A stretch of DNA of 11,011 nt, taken from assembly GCA_025056515.1 (NCBI GenBank), contig JANWWB010000393.1, positions 1 to 11,011 on the forward strand. Direction: 5' to 3'. Positions within the stretch are counted from its first letter, which is position 1. Every line of letters starts with the position of its first letter. The notes under the pieces were generated by a model. The model did not search any database and was not told the origin of the DNA. It saw nothing but the letters and a program-made list of their open reading frames with translations. The stretch comes from Anaerolineales bacterium (GTDB lineage Bacteria; Chloroflexota; Anaerolineae; Anaerolineales; Villigracilaceae). Shown one piece after another: positions 1 to 7,127 of this stretch. Position numbers and translations under genes: made by a program.

Positions 1-89
1 CTTTCCAAGGAAATATTCTGGACCAGTTGCAAGCTGGCGCGATGAAGCGCAAGAAAACGTCCTTGCAATTCTTCCTGCATCAACGGCAT
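1..89 (-). CDS. N-terminus of a probable GAF/sensor-type regulatory protein (partial)
   Basis: An open frame enters from the window edge on the minus strand; the part seen is the N-terminal ~29 residues, beginning MPLMQEELQGRFLALHRASL. The ATG at 89-87 is preceded by GAGGG at 96-100 (minus-strand sense), six bases away, which is a good ribosome binding site; a second Met lies three codons in. The stretch is an amphipathic helix of the 'LHRASLELV..LSLE' kind. I associate this with the segment before GAF domains in Chloroflexota sensor kinases and response regulators, but no domain is actually visible. The gene is transcribed divergently from mvaA across an 89-base spacer, so the two may share a control region. 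That this is a real start is moderately sure; the family is a recollection-based inference. Confidence 0.55.
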   Translation of the reverse strand, partial: MPLMQEELQGRFLALHRASLQLVQNISLE

Positions 90-164
90 GGGACACCCTC
101 GTTAGGAATTCTACTCGACTTGTCCAATTCCGCCAAGTTGATAGATTTTGCCAGCATTGCCCGA

Positions 165-170
165 TACAAT
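165..170 (+). promoter_or_regulatory. possible -10 box giving a leaderless mvaA transcript
   Basis: TACAAT lies eight bases before the mvaA ATG. No purine-rich ribosome binding site is visible in the 15 bases before that ATG, unlike every other gene in the window. If this is a sigma-70-type -10 box, transcription would start at or within two bases of the ATG, giving a leaderless mRNA. The best -35 candidate (TTGATA, 138-143) is 21 bases away, which is too far for a normal promoter, so support is weak. Confidence 0.25.
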
Positions 171-178
171 TCGAAGTT

Positions 179-1489
179 ATGAACACCTCTCGCATCCCGG
201 GCTTTTACAATTTACCCATTCACGAACGATATCCGACCCTAGTCCAAGCCGCCGGGCTGACGCTCGAGGAACTTCCTCCCTTCGAAGGCGGTCTGACCCC
301 TGAGCAAGCCGACCATATGGTCGAAAACGCTGTTGGGACATTTAGCCTGCCGCTCGGCATTGCGCTGAACTTTATCGTCAACGGTCGTGAGGTGCTGGTG
401 CCGATGGCAATTGAAGAGCCATCGGTCATTGCCGGCGCTTCGTTCATGGCCAAGCTGGCCCGCGCCGGCGGTGGTTTCTTTGCTACCGCTGACGCACCAT
501 TGATGATTGGACAAATTCAGCTGCTCAATCTTCCCGACTTACCCTCAGCACGCCTCAAGATTCTGGAACACAAGGCCGCCTTGCTCACTGAGGCAAATGA
601 AATTGACCCTGTGCTGAAAAAGCTCGGCGGCGGTGCACGTGACCTGGAAGTGCGCATCATCCCCGATTCACCTATAGGCGGCTTTCTTGTCGTCCACTTG
701 ATCTATGATGTGCGCGATGCGATGGGCGCCAATGCCGTCAACACTGCCTGTGAGCACCTTGCGCCACGGCTGGAAGCCATCAGCGGTGGTAAGGCGCATC
801 TGCGCATCTTATCGAATTTGGCCGACCGACGCTTGGCGCGGGCACGTTGCACCATCCCGGTCGATGAGCTGGCTTTTGGAGAATTCTCCGGCGAAGAAGT
901 GCGAGATGGCATCATCGCTGCGTGGGCCTTTGCCGCTGCTGATCCGTATCGCGCCGCCACCCACAACAAGGGAATTCTGAACGGTGTAGATGCAGTCGTC
1001 ATCGCCACCGGCAACGATTGGCGCGCCGTCGAGGCCGGAGCGCATGCCTATGCTGCACGCTCCGGACGTTACACCTCTCTCTCAAGTTGGGGCAAAGACG
1101 CCGAAGGCAACTTAACTGGCACCCTTGAAATGCCACTGGCGGTGGGGATTGTTGGTGGAGCGACCAAAGTCCATCCGCTGGCAAAAGCCGCTCTCAAGCT
1201 GATGGGCGTCCAAACCGCCACTGAGCTGGCAGAAGTGATCGTCTCGGTTGGCTTGGCACAAAACTTAGCCGCTTTGCGCGCCTTGGCTACGGAGGGCATC
1301 CAGCGCGGTCACATGTCCCTCCACGCCCGCCAGGTCGCCATCGCCGCAGGAGCCAGCGGCGATCTCATTGAACGCGTCGCCTCGCAGATGGTCGCCGAAA
1401 AAGTTGTGCGGATTGACCGAGCAATCGAAATTCTACAAGCGCTCTCAGGCCAAACTACACGCAACCTAGGAGACCAATCGCGAGAATGA
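179..1489 (+). CDS. mvaA: hydroxymethylglutaryl-CoA reductase, class II (degradative-type family)
   Basis: This enzyme interconverts HMG-CoA and mevalonate with NAD(P)H in the cytosol. At 436 residues it has the usual class II length, with the family's N-terminal SRIPGFYNL signature. Visible motifs are ENAVGTFSLPLG (49-60), EEPSVIAG with catalytic Glu80, DAMGANAVNT, NKGILNG with catalytic Lys264, GNDWRAVEAGAHAYA with Asp280, GIVGGATKVHP, and GIQRGHMSLHAR with catalytic His378. These match the Glu, Lys, Asp and His set of the Pseudomonas mevalonii enzyme. HMG-CoA synthase follows 49 bases downstream, so the likely direction is mevalonate synthesis rather than degradation. The frame stays open upstream to the window edge, but the family N-terminus fits the ATG at 179. 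There is no clear ribosome binding site. Cofactor preference cannot be read from the sequence. Confidence 0.97.
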   Translation: MNTSRIPGFYNLPIHERYPTLVQAAGLTLEELPPFEGGLTPEQADHMVENAVGTFSLPLGIALNFIVNGREVLVPMAIEEPSVIAGASFMAKLARAGGGFFATADAPLMIGQIQLLNLPDLPSARLKILEHKAALLTEANEIDPVLKKLGGGARDLEVRIIPDSPIGGFLVVHLIYDVRDAMGANAVNTACEHLAPRLEAISGGKAHLRILSNLADRRLARARCTIPVDELAFGEFSGEEVRDGIIAAWAFAAADPYRAATHNKGILNGVDAVVIATGNDWRAVEAGAHAYAARSGRYTSLSSWGKDAEGNLTGTLEMPLAVGIVGGATKVHPLAKAALKLMGVQTATELAEVIVSVGLAQNLAALRALATEGIQRGHMSLHARQVAIAAGASGDLIERVASQMVAEKVVRIDRAIEILQALSGQTTRNLGDQSRE

Positions 1490-1538
1490 TGGTTGTTTCA
1501 AGTAGAAAAATTCGATTCTCTGCTCTTCAGGAGTTTGT

Positions 1539-2606
1539 ATGAGTCTTAGCCATCCTCTTCAACCCTCTCGTCCGGTCGGTATTGTGGGATATGGCGCCTA
1601 CACGCCACGCTACCGGCTTCCAGCACGCGAAGTGGCACGGATTTGGACAGGTGGACGAACATCCGGTCTGCCGATTCGCGAAAAGTCTGTGCCGGGTCCA
1701 GACGAAGACGTTGTCACAATGTCGCTGGAAGCAGTGCGGAACGCCCTCCAACGCGCCCAGATTGACCCGCAAGAAATCCGCGCCGTCTGGATTGGTTCCG
1801 AATCTCACCCGTATGCCGTCAAACCGACCGGAACCATCATCGCCGAAGCTATCGGCGCTGCCCCCCATGTGCAAGCAGCAGATATGGAATTCGCTTGCAA
1901 AGCCGGAACCGAGGCAATTGTGATGGCCATGGGGTTGGTCGGTTCAGGCATGGCACGTTACGCCATTGCAGGCGGTCTAGATACCGCCCAAGGAAAACCC
2001 GGCGACGCCCTGGAATACACAGCCGCCGCTGGAGGCGCAGCGTTTATCATTGGTCCGGCCGAAGAGTCGTTGGCTGTTATCCATGCCGCCTACTCTTACG
2101 TCACCGATACGCCCGATTTCTGGAGGCGAGAATATCAACGGTATCCGGAACACGGTAATCGCTTCACCGGAGAACCCGCGTACTTCAAACACATTACGGA
2201 GGCAGGCAAAGCCCTTATGTCTGCCCTTGGTGTGAGCGCCAAAGATTATCGTTGGGCCATCTTCCACCAACCGAACGCAAAATTCCCGCAACGCGTGGCT
2301 TCGATGCTGGGATTCACACCCGAACAAATCGAGCCAGGATTGCTCTCCCCGATCATCGGCAACACCTACGCCGGCGCAGCCATCATCGGTCTGACAGCTA
2401 CGCTGGATGTTGCTCAACCCGGCGACCGCATCTTGATGGTCTCGTTCGGTTCTGGCGCCGGTTCCGATGCCTTTGACATCACTGTGACCGAGAAACTGCT
2501 CGAGCGCCGCCATCGCGCGCCCCTGACGCGCGATTATATCGCCCGCCGCACAGAAATTGACTACGGTCTCTATGCCCGTTATCGCGGCAAAATTGCTCTG
2601 AAATGA
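1539..2606 (+). CDS. hydroxymethylglutaryl-CoA synthase, archaeal type
   Basis: The enzyme condenses acetyl-CoA with acetoacetyl-CoA to give HMG-CoA, the committed step before mvaA. It has 355 residues, the length of the short archaeal-type synthases rather than the longer eukaryotic or MvaS forms. It has the thiolase-superfamily layout: N-terminal [27 protein letters not shown] with the probable general-base Glu88, [10 protein letters not shown] with the acyl-accepting Cys120, [36 protein letters not shown] with His243, and [12 protein letters not shown] followed by a glycine-rich [11 protein letters not shown]. All catalytic residues are in place. The start is supported by AGGAG at 1529-1533, five bases before the ATG. 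Its stop lies 15 bases before the preferred thiolase start, so the two are almost certainly co-transcribed. Archaeal-type synthase in a bacterium suggests ancient transfer or a shared Chloroflexota lineage. Confidence 0.95.
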   Translation: MSLSHPLQPSRPVGIVGYGAYTPRYRLPAREVARIWTGGRTSGLPIREKSVPGPDEDVVTMSLEAVRNALQRAQIDPQEIRAVWIGSESHPYAVKPTGTIIAEAIGAAPHVQAADMEFACKAGTEAIVMAMGLVGSGMARYAIAGGLDTAQGKPGDALEYTAAAGGAAFIIGPAEESLAVIHAAYSYVTDTPDFWRREYQRYPEHGNRFTGEPAYFKHITEAGKALMSALGVSAKDYRWAIFHQPNAKFPQRVASMLGFTPEQIEPGLLSPIIGNTYAGAAIIGLTATLDVAQPGDRILMVSFGSGAGSDAFDITVTEKLLERRHRAPLTRDYIARRTEIDYGLYARYRGKIALK

Positions 2607-2609
2607 CCC

Positions 2610-2615
2610 AAGGAG
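2610..2615 (+). promoter_or_regulatory. ribosome binding site that sets the thiolase start
   Basis: AAGGAG lies five bases before the ATG at 2621. An earlier in-frame ATG at 2603 overlaps the synthase stop as ATGA, but it has no such site and would add six residues (MTQGAA) ahead of the thiolase beta-strand TDVIIAGIG. The later ATG is therefore preferred. Confidence 0.65.
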
Positions 2616-2620
2616 CGGCC

Positions 2621-3778
2621 ATGACGGATGTTATCATTGCAGGAATCGGTCAAACACCGGTCGGTGAACATTGGGAAACCTCGCTGCGCAACCTGGCGCG
2701 ACAGGCCATTGAACAAGCATTGGACGATGCCAGAGGCCTGAAGCCGACTGCGCTCTTCGCTGCCAATGTTTTGGCACCTAATCTTTCCCGTCAGGCGCAC
2801 GTTGGAACGCTGCTAACCGACTTCGCCGGGTTGAACGGCATCGAAGCGGCAACCTTTGAAGCCGGTGGAGCCTCGGGAGGGACGGCATTGCGTCAGGCCT
2901 ATTTGGCTGTCAAAAGCGGTCTTGTGGATGTAGCCCTAGTGGTAGGTGTAGAAAAGTTCACCGATGGAATCGGAAGCGATGTGGAAACCGCCACCGCTAC
3001 GTTAGGGGATGCCGATTACGAGTCGATTCACGGCCTCACTCCCACCGTCCAGGCAGCGCTCTTGGCACAACGTTACCATTACGAATACGATCTCCCGCTG
3101 GATGGACTGGCCGGCTTTGCACTTGTCGCCCACGCTCACGGCGCCAGCAATCCAAATGCTATGTATCGTAAAGCTATCTCCTTGGAGGCATACCAGAAGG
3201 CCGAAACTGTATGTGACCCTCTCAACCTGTTCGATCTTGCCCCCTATGCCGATGGTGCGGCGGCGCTTGTCCTTACCCGACGCGAGTTGCTGCCCCGAAA
3301 CTTTGATCGACCCCTGACGCGAATCGCCGCCTCCGCCTCCGCGTCCGATACCTTTGCGCTGCATGACCGTTCCGACCCACTGGAGTTCCGTGCTGTCCGT
3401 CTCTCGGTCGAAGAGGCACTACGCAAAGCCTCCCTGGAGCGAGAGCAGATTGATTTGTTCGAGTATTTCGACGCGTTCTCGATTTACGCCGCTCTCTCGC
3501 TAGAGGCGGCCGGATTTGCTCGACGTGGCGAGGGTTGGAAATTGGCCGCCACAGGCCAGATTGGCATCAAAGGCCGCATCCCCTGTGCTACGATGGGTGG
3601 TTTGAAAGCACGTGGCAACCCCCTTGGAGCTACCGGCCTCTATCAAGCCGTTGAAGCCGTACTACAGTTGCGTGGCGAGGCAGGTGCCAATCAAGTCGCC
3701 GAAGCACGCATCGCCATGATTCAATCCCTGGCCGGCCCGGCCACCTTGGCCGTGACTCACGTTTTGGAGCGGCTCTAA
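2621..3778 (+). CDS. thiolase-family protein lacking the catalytic residues (possible pseudo-thiolase)
   Basis: This is a full-length (385-residue) protein of the archaeal/SCP-x-like thiolase family, positioned where the acetoacetyl-CoA thiolase partner of HMG-CoA synthase normally sits. The fold landmarks are intact: TDVIIAGIGQTPVGEH at the N-terminus, SGGTALRQAYLAVKSG, ADGAAALVLTRRELL, and GGLKARGNPLGATG near the C-terminus. The catalytic positions are not. The EAACASGG nucleophile loop reads EAGGASGG (Gly83 for Cys), the HDAF/HDCF loop reads YFDAF (Phe283 for His), GHP reads GNP (Asn333), and the C-terminal HNxGG-like loop reads QSLAG (Gln368 for His). Codons at these sites are clean and the frame is unbroken, so it is not an obvious pseudogene. 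It may be a structural subunit or do other chemistry; normal thiolase activity is doubtful. Its stop overlaps the opposing cupin stop by four bases. Confidence 0.88.
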   Translation: MTDVIIAGIGQTPVGEHWETSLRNLARQAIEQALDDARGLKPTALFAANVLAPNLSRQAHVGTLLTDFAGLNGIEAATFEAGGASGGTALRQAYLAVKSGLVDVALVVGVEKFTDGIGSDVETATATLGDADYESIHGLTPTVQAALLAQRYHYEYDLPLDGLAGFALVAHAHGASNPNAMYRKAISLEAYQKAETVCDPLNLFDLAPYADGAAALVLTRRELLPRNFDRPLTRIAASASASDTFALHDRSDPLEFRAVRLSVEEALRKASLEREQIDLFEYFDAFSIYAALSLEAAGFARRGEGWKLAATGQIGIKGRIPCATMGGLKARGNPLGATGLYQAVEAVLQLRGEAGANQVAEARIAMIQSLAGPATLAVTHVLERL

Positions 3779-4212
3779 CTTGCGCCCTGGCCTAATCCCA
3801 GGCGTCGCGCCTCTTCGATCAAGAACTTGCGCTGCTCGGCAGTCAGGCGACAAAACTCCGAGTTGTGGTCGCCGGTATCGGCGTTCTCGACAATCAGAAT
3901 GGTTGCATCCCGACTCATCACCACCGTGTGCCAAGTCTGTGGTTTGACGTTATAGAGAATGCCGGGTTCCATGGGTTGGGCGTGCAGCCGCTCCAATTCC
4001 GGACGCCCTTCGCCGTAAAAAAGTATCGCCCGACCGTCCAGCAAAACAAACACCTCATCAGTCTGCGGATGACGCTCTACGGTCTGGATAGCCTCAGCCT
4101 CCATGCCCTCGGCATAGTTCATTAACGCTACACGCCAACTATCAAAGAAAATCAGAGGCCTAAAGCCAGGGCCATCGTAGGTGCGTACCTCGAGCAAAGG
4201 TTCATCGAGCAT
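3775..4212 (-). CDS. single-domain cupin protein
   Basis: A small 145-residue protein with one cupin beta-barrel. Motif 1 is seen as ERHPQTDEVFVLLDG (46-60), with likely metal ligands His48 and Glu53; the usual HxH second histidine is Gln50. Motif 2 is GILYNVKPQTWHTVVMS, with His95 in the PxxxWH position, then VEN at 108-110. The family includes metal-binding isomerases, dioxygenases and sensors; the substrate cannot be told from sequence. AAGGAGG at 4217-4223 supports the ATG at 4212. The gene is convergent with the thiolase gene, their stops overlapping by four bases, and it sits between thiolase and DUF35, which are normally adjacent. No signal peptide or membrane segment is visible, so it is probably cytosolic. 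Confidence 0.85.
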   Translation of the reverse strand: MLDEPLLEVRTYDGPGFRPLIFFDSWRVALMNYAEGMEAEAIQTVERHPQTDEVFVLLDGRAILFYGEGRPELERLHAQPMEPGILYNVKPQTWHTVVMSRDATILIVENADTGDHNSEFCRLTAEQRKFLIEEARRLGLGQGAS

Positions 4213-4518
4213 AAAGCCTCCTTACGAAGTTGATTTTAGCAGAAATCGTCTTGAGAGAAAATCCTCATGCCGCAAATGCAGGCATGAGTTAGAACAAATA
4301 CCTTCTGGGAGCAAGATCTTACAAAGCCGTGTCGCCATGGTGAACCAACGCGAAGACTTCAACCTCAATCTGCTCTGCTCAGCCGCGCGCAGCCTTTGGA
4401 CACAAGGCCATGGTAGGAAAGGTAGCCAGGCATTCTCATCTGTCGGTTGAGTTTGATAGTTTCTGCAAGTGTTGTCATTGTAGCATTTAGTCTGGACCTG
4501 TTTTAGGAGAAGAGAGTT
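4213..4518. other. divergent intergenic region between cupin and DUF35 genes
   Basis: This 306-base spacer must hold the promoters for the minus-strand cupin gene and the plus-strand DUF35 gene. Apart from the two ribosome binding sites (AAGGAGG for cupin, AGGAGA at 4506-4510 for DUF35) and the inverted repeat listed separately, I see no convincing paired -35/-10 boxes. Open frames crossing it on both strands have no recognisable protein character. Confidence 0.6.
4264..4288. repeat. perfect 8-bp inverted repeat, possible operator
   Basis: CTCATGCC (4264-4271) and GGCATGAG (4281-4288) form a perfect dyad around nine bases, about 50 bases upstream of the cupin start. There is no T-run on either side, so it does not look like a terminator. 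Its spacing and place in a divergent region fit an operator for a dimeric regulator, but nothing identifies the regulator. Confidence 0.4.
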
Positions 4519-4923
4519 ATGGAAATTCCTCGTCACTGGCGTCTGAAAGAACAGCGGTACAACCTGGTCGGGACGACTTGCGTCCATTGCAATGAAAAAT
4601 TTTTCCCACCGCGACAAATCTGCCCCCGATGTGGCCAGACAGAAATGAAGCCCTACACGTTCAGCGGCCGGGGAGAAGTCTATTCCTTTACAACGATTTA
4701 CGAACCTCCAGACGGCTACGAAGAGAATGTTCCCTATACTGTCGCCTTGGTTAGGCTAGAGGAGGGAACGTTGGTCACTGCACAACTGACCGACCTGGAC
4801 GGTGCGCCGGAAATCGGCATGCCGGTTGAGATGGTCACCCGTCGGCTGCGTCAGGATGGAGATGAGCGAGGCCTGTTGGTGTACGGGTATAAATTCCGTC
4901 CGGTGCTGAAGTCAACCGCATAA
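4519..4923 (+). CDS. DUF35 zinc-ribbon and OB-fold protein, probable partner of the thiolase/HMG-CoA synthase
   Basis: A 134-residue protein with an N-terminal rubredoxin-like zinc ribbon (Cys21, Cys24, Cys35, Cys38; CVHC then CPRC) followed by an OB-fold from about residue 45 (FSGRGEVYSFTTIYEPPDGYEENVPYTVALVRLEEG). In methanogenic archaea a DUF35 protein bridges acetoacetyl-CoA thiolase and HMG-CoA synthase, forming a shared CoA-binding channel; other family members partner thiolase-like proteins in lipid and steroid metabolism. Here it is on the same strand as those two genes but 740 bases downstream, with the cupin gene between, and has its own AGGAGA ribosome binding site eight bases before the ATG. 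The likely role is as the scaffold for the upstream pair, inferred from family and neighbourhood. Confidence 0.9.
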   Translation: MEIPRHWRLKEQRYNLVGTTCVHCNEKFFPPRQICPRCGQTEMKPYTFSGRGEVYSFTTIYEPPDGYEENVPYTVALVRLEEGTLVTAQLTDLDGAPEIGMPVEMVTRRLRQDGDERGLLVYGYKFRPVLKSTA

Positions 4924-5076
4924 GGGTGTGGCAAATCAAGCTTGGGAAAACTCCATCTTGCCTAATCTCCGACTTTGCTAGCAGCCGTCCGCCAATTCCT
5001 TCGAGAAAGAGATTTCCGCCGGAGGCAAGAAAAAACTTGCTGGCTTGGTCTTGCCAAAAGGTGGTTGCTCTAAGTT

Positions 5077-5115
5077 GACAACGTCCCACGCCTAATCTAT
5101 GCGTGGGACGTTGTC
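5077..5115. terminator. 15-bp perfect hairpin between DUF35 and hutU (possible bidirectional terminator)
   Basis: GACAACGTCCCACGC (5077-5091) pairs perfectly with 5101-5115 around a nine-base loop. It begins five bases past the hutU stop on the minus strand and lies about 150 bases past the DUF35 stop on the plus strand, so it sits between convergent genes as a shared terminator would. Neither side has a real U-run (only GTTCTT on the plus strand), so it may instead stabilise 3' ends or be a dispersed hairpin repeat. Confidence 0.55.
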
Positions 5116-5120
5116 GTTCT

Positions 5121-6776
5121 TCACGCCTTGAGCATCGGCATCTTAATCCCATGCCGTTTAGCAGCCGCAATGGCCTCTTCGTAGCCGGCATCGGCATGGC
5201 GAACAATGCCCATGCCCGGGTCGGTGGTCAGGACCCGCTCCAGCCGACGCGCCGCTTCAGGGGTGCCATCGGCCACGATCACCTGTCCGGCGTGCTGACT
5301 ATAGCCGATCCCTACACCACCCCCGTGATGGAAGGAAACCCAGGTCGCCCCGCCGACAGCGTTAATTAGAGCGTTCAAAATCGGCCAGTCGGAAACGGCA
5401 TCTGAACCGTCCTTCATCCCTTCAGTCTCGCGGTTAGGCGAGGCCACCGATCCCGAATCCAGGTGGTCGCGGCCGATGACAATCGGGGCTTTCAAAATTC
5501 CTTGTGCAACCATCTCGTTGAACTTCAAGCCTGCCTTGACGCGTTCACCGTAGCCGAGCCAGCAGATGCGCGCCGGCAGGCCTTGGAAGGGGACTTTCTC
5601 CCGCGCCATCGTCAGCCAGCGGCGCAGATGGTCATCTTCGGGGAATAATTCCATCACCGCTTCATCCGTCTTGTATATATCTTCTGGGTCGCCAGAGAGC
5701 GCCACCCAGCGGAACGGTCCCTTTCCCTCGCAAAAGAGCGGCCGAATATAGGCTGGGACAAAGCCAGGGAATTCAAACGCGTCCGTCACCCCGTAGTTGT
5801 ATGCCTGTTGCCGGATGTTGTTGCCGTAGTCAAATACTTCTGCACCCTTGCGTTGGAATTCGAGCATGGCTTTGACATGTTGCGCCATAGAGGCCATTGC
5901 CCGCCGTTTATATTCCTGGGGATTGGATTGACGCAGGACGTTTGCTTCCTCAAGAGAGATTCCGTTAGGGACATAGAGGAGAGCATCATGGGCCGAAGTC
6001 TGGTCGGTCACCACATCCGGGATGACGCCACGCATTGCCAACTCTTGGTACACATCGGCGGCATTCCCAATCAGGCCAATCGAATGCGGTTTCTCCCGAT
6101 CGCGATACTCCTCGACCAACGTCATGGCCTCCTCCAAGTCGTCCACCACTTCATCCACATAACCGATCTCCAAGCGACGCTTGGCGCGGGCAGGGTCCAC
6201 TTCCACAATCAAACCGACGCCCTCATTCATTGTAATCGCCAACGGCTGTGCGCCACCCATTCCCCCCAAACCGGCAGTGAGGACAAACTTGCCTTTGAGC
6301 GAACCCCAACCGCGTTTGCGCGCCAGCGCGCCAAACGTTTCATAGGTCCCTTGCAAGATGCCTTGTGTGCCAATATAAATCCAAGACCCAGCGGTCATCT
6401 GACCGTACATCATCAGGCCTTTGGCGGCCAATTCGTCAAAGTGTTCCCAAGTTGCCCAATGCGGAACGAGATTAGAGTTAGCAATCAGAACGCGCGGCGC
6501 ATCGGGATGAGACTTAAAGATCGCCACCGGCTTGCCCGACTGGACCAGCAACGTCTCATCCGGTTCAAGGTTGCGGAGTGATTCGAGGATAGCATCAAAG
6601 CATTCCCAGTTACGCGCCGCCTGACCACGCCCTCCGTAAACGACCAGGTCCTGAGGGCGCTCGGCCACTTCAGGGTCCAGATTATTCTGGATCATACGAT
6701 ACGCAGCTTCGATGAGCCAATTCTTGCAAGTTAACTGAGTCCCACGTGGGGCACGAACAATGCGGGGTTCAGACAT
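5121..6776 (-). CDS. hutU: urocanate hydratase (urocanase)
   Basis: The second step of histidine degradation: it hydrates urocanate to imidazolone propionate using tightly bound NAD+ as an electrophile. At 551 residues it is close to the usual ~555. Motifs seen are [19 protein letters not shown] (46-63), [16 protein letters not shown], the [21 protein letters not shown] signature region, the NAD-binding glycine cluster [10 protein letters not shown] (169-178), ICWLGYGER with the conserved Cys405 (Cys410 in the Pseudomonas enzyme), [16 protein letters not shown], and [19 protein letters not shown]. It appears complete and functional. AAGGAG just upstream (6784-6789) supports the ATG. No hutH, hutI or hutG lies next to it here, so the rest of the pathway must be elsewhere or absent. 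Confidence 0.97.
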   Translation of the reverse strand: MSEPRIVRAPRGTQLTCKNWLIEAAYRMIQNNLDPEVAERPQDLVVYGGRGQAARNWECFDAILESLRNLEPDETLLVQSGKPVAIFKSHPDAPRVLIANSNLVPHWATWEHFDELAAKGLMMYGQMTAGSWIYIGTQGILQGTYETFGALARKRGWGSLKGKFVLTAGLGGMGGAQPLAITMNEGVGLIVEVDPARAKRRLEIGYVDEVVDDLEEAMTLVEEYRDREKPHSIGLIGNAADVYQELAMRGVIPDVVTDQTSAHDALLYVPNGISLEEANVLRQSNPQEYKRRAMASMAQHVKAMLEFQRKGAEVFDYGNNIRQQAYNYGVTDAFEFPGFVPAYIRPLFCEGKGPFRWVALSGDPEDIYKTDEAVMELFPEDDHLRRWLTMAREKVPFQGLPARICWLGYGERVKAGLKFNEMVAQGILKAPIVIGRDHLDSGSVASPNRETEGMKDGSDAVSDWPILNALINAVGGATWVSFHHGGGVGIGYSQHAGQVIVADGTPEAARRLERVLTTDPGMGIVRHADAGYEEAIAAAKRHGIKMPMLKA

Positions 6777-7127
6777 AGCCTCTCCTTATGATGAATTTCT
6801 GCACTTGTCTTACATCCATTGGCCAGAAATGCCCGGATGAGGAAGACAGCTGTGATAACTTTCTCTCAAAAATTATACTCACAACAGACAATCAATTCTT
6901 ACGCTGTTAGCTCTAATCAAAAGGCTGTAGGATGCCCTGACACATTATGGGTCCTAAGCAATAGAATAATACGTTTTGCAAGTAAGCACAAGTCAGAGTT
7001 ACCCATGTTGCCGGCCCGGCAGGACTTAAACAGAAAGAGCAAATCAGAGATGCAGATTTGTTATAAAAAAATAAGCCTTCGAGGAGCTTTGTACAACCTC
7101 GAAGGCTTAGAAAGGAACATCTGGCAA
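6777..7127. other. intergenic region upstream of hutU
   Basis: These 351 bases carry the hutU leader on the right-to-left strand and the terminator of the oxidoreductase operon at 7065-7109. TATAAT on the minus strand (6872-6877), about 95 bases before the hutU ATG, is a possible -10 box, but no -35 sits at a suitable distance. The plus-strand open frame crossing the region has no recognisable protein features and reads through the terminator into the gamma subunit gene, so it is not called. Confidence 0.5.
7065..7109 (-). terminator. rho-independent terminator of the 2-oxoacid oxidoreductase operon
   Basis: On the minus strand a perfect 13-bp stem (TAAGCCTTCGAGG, 7072-7084, pairing with 7097-7109) around a 12-base loop is followed at once by seven T residues (A-run 7065-7071 on the plus strand). 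It lies about 20 bases past the gamma-subunit stop, the expected place for the end of the four-gene transcript. Confidence 0.93.

Noticed and set aside
2..178. In-frame open extension upstream of the mvaA ATG
   Set aside because: Class II reductases begin with the SRIPGFY segment just after the chosen ATG. The upstream translation does not look like that family, and it overlaps the start of the minus-strand partial gene.
1977..2513. 178-residue minus-strand open frame inside the HMG-CoA synthase gene
   Set aside because: It is antisense to a clear synthase with intact catalytic residues; no family features.
4222..4617. 131-residue minus-strand frame crossing the cupin/DUF35 spacer
   Set aside because: It starts inside the DUF35 coding region in antisense and shows no domain-like pattern; the spacer is better explained as divergent regulatory DNA.
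4835..5206. 123-residue minus-strand frame between DUF35 and hutU, containing a protein-like FFLASGGNLFLEGIGGRLLA stretch
   Set aside because: It overlaps the ends of two well-supported genes and the perfect hairpin. The middle could be a remnant or dispersed repeat, but nothing decides this.
5808..6581. 257-residue plus-strand open frame inside hutU
   Set aside because: It lies wholly antisense to a strongly conserved enzyme gene; its translation is His/Arg/Leu-rich with no recognisable motif, and no ribosome binding site was identified.
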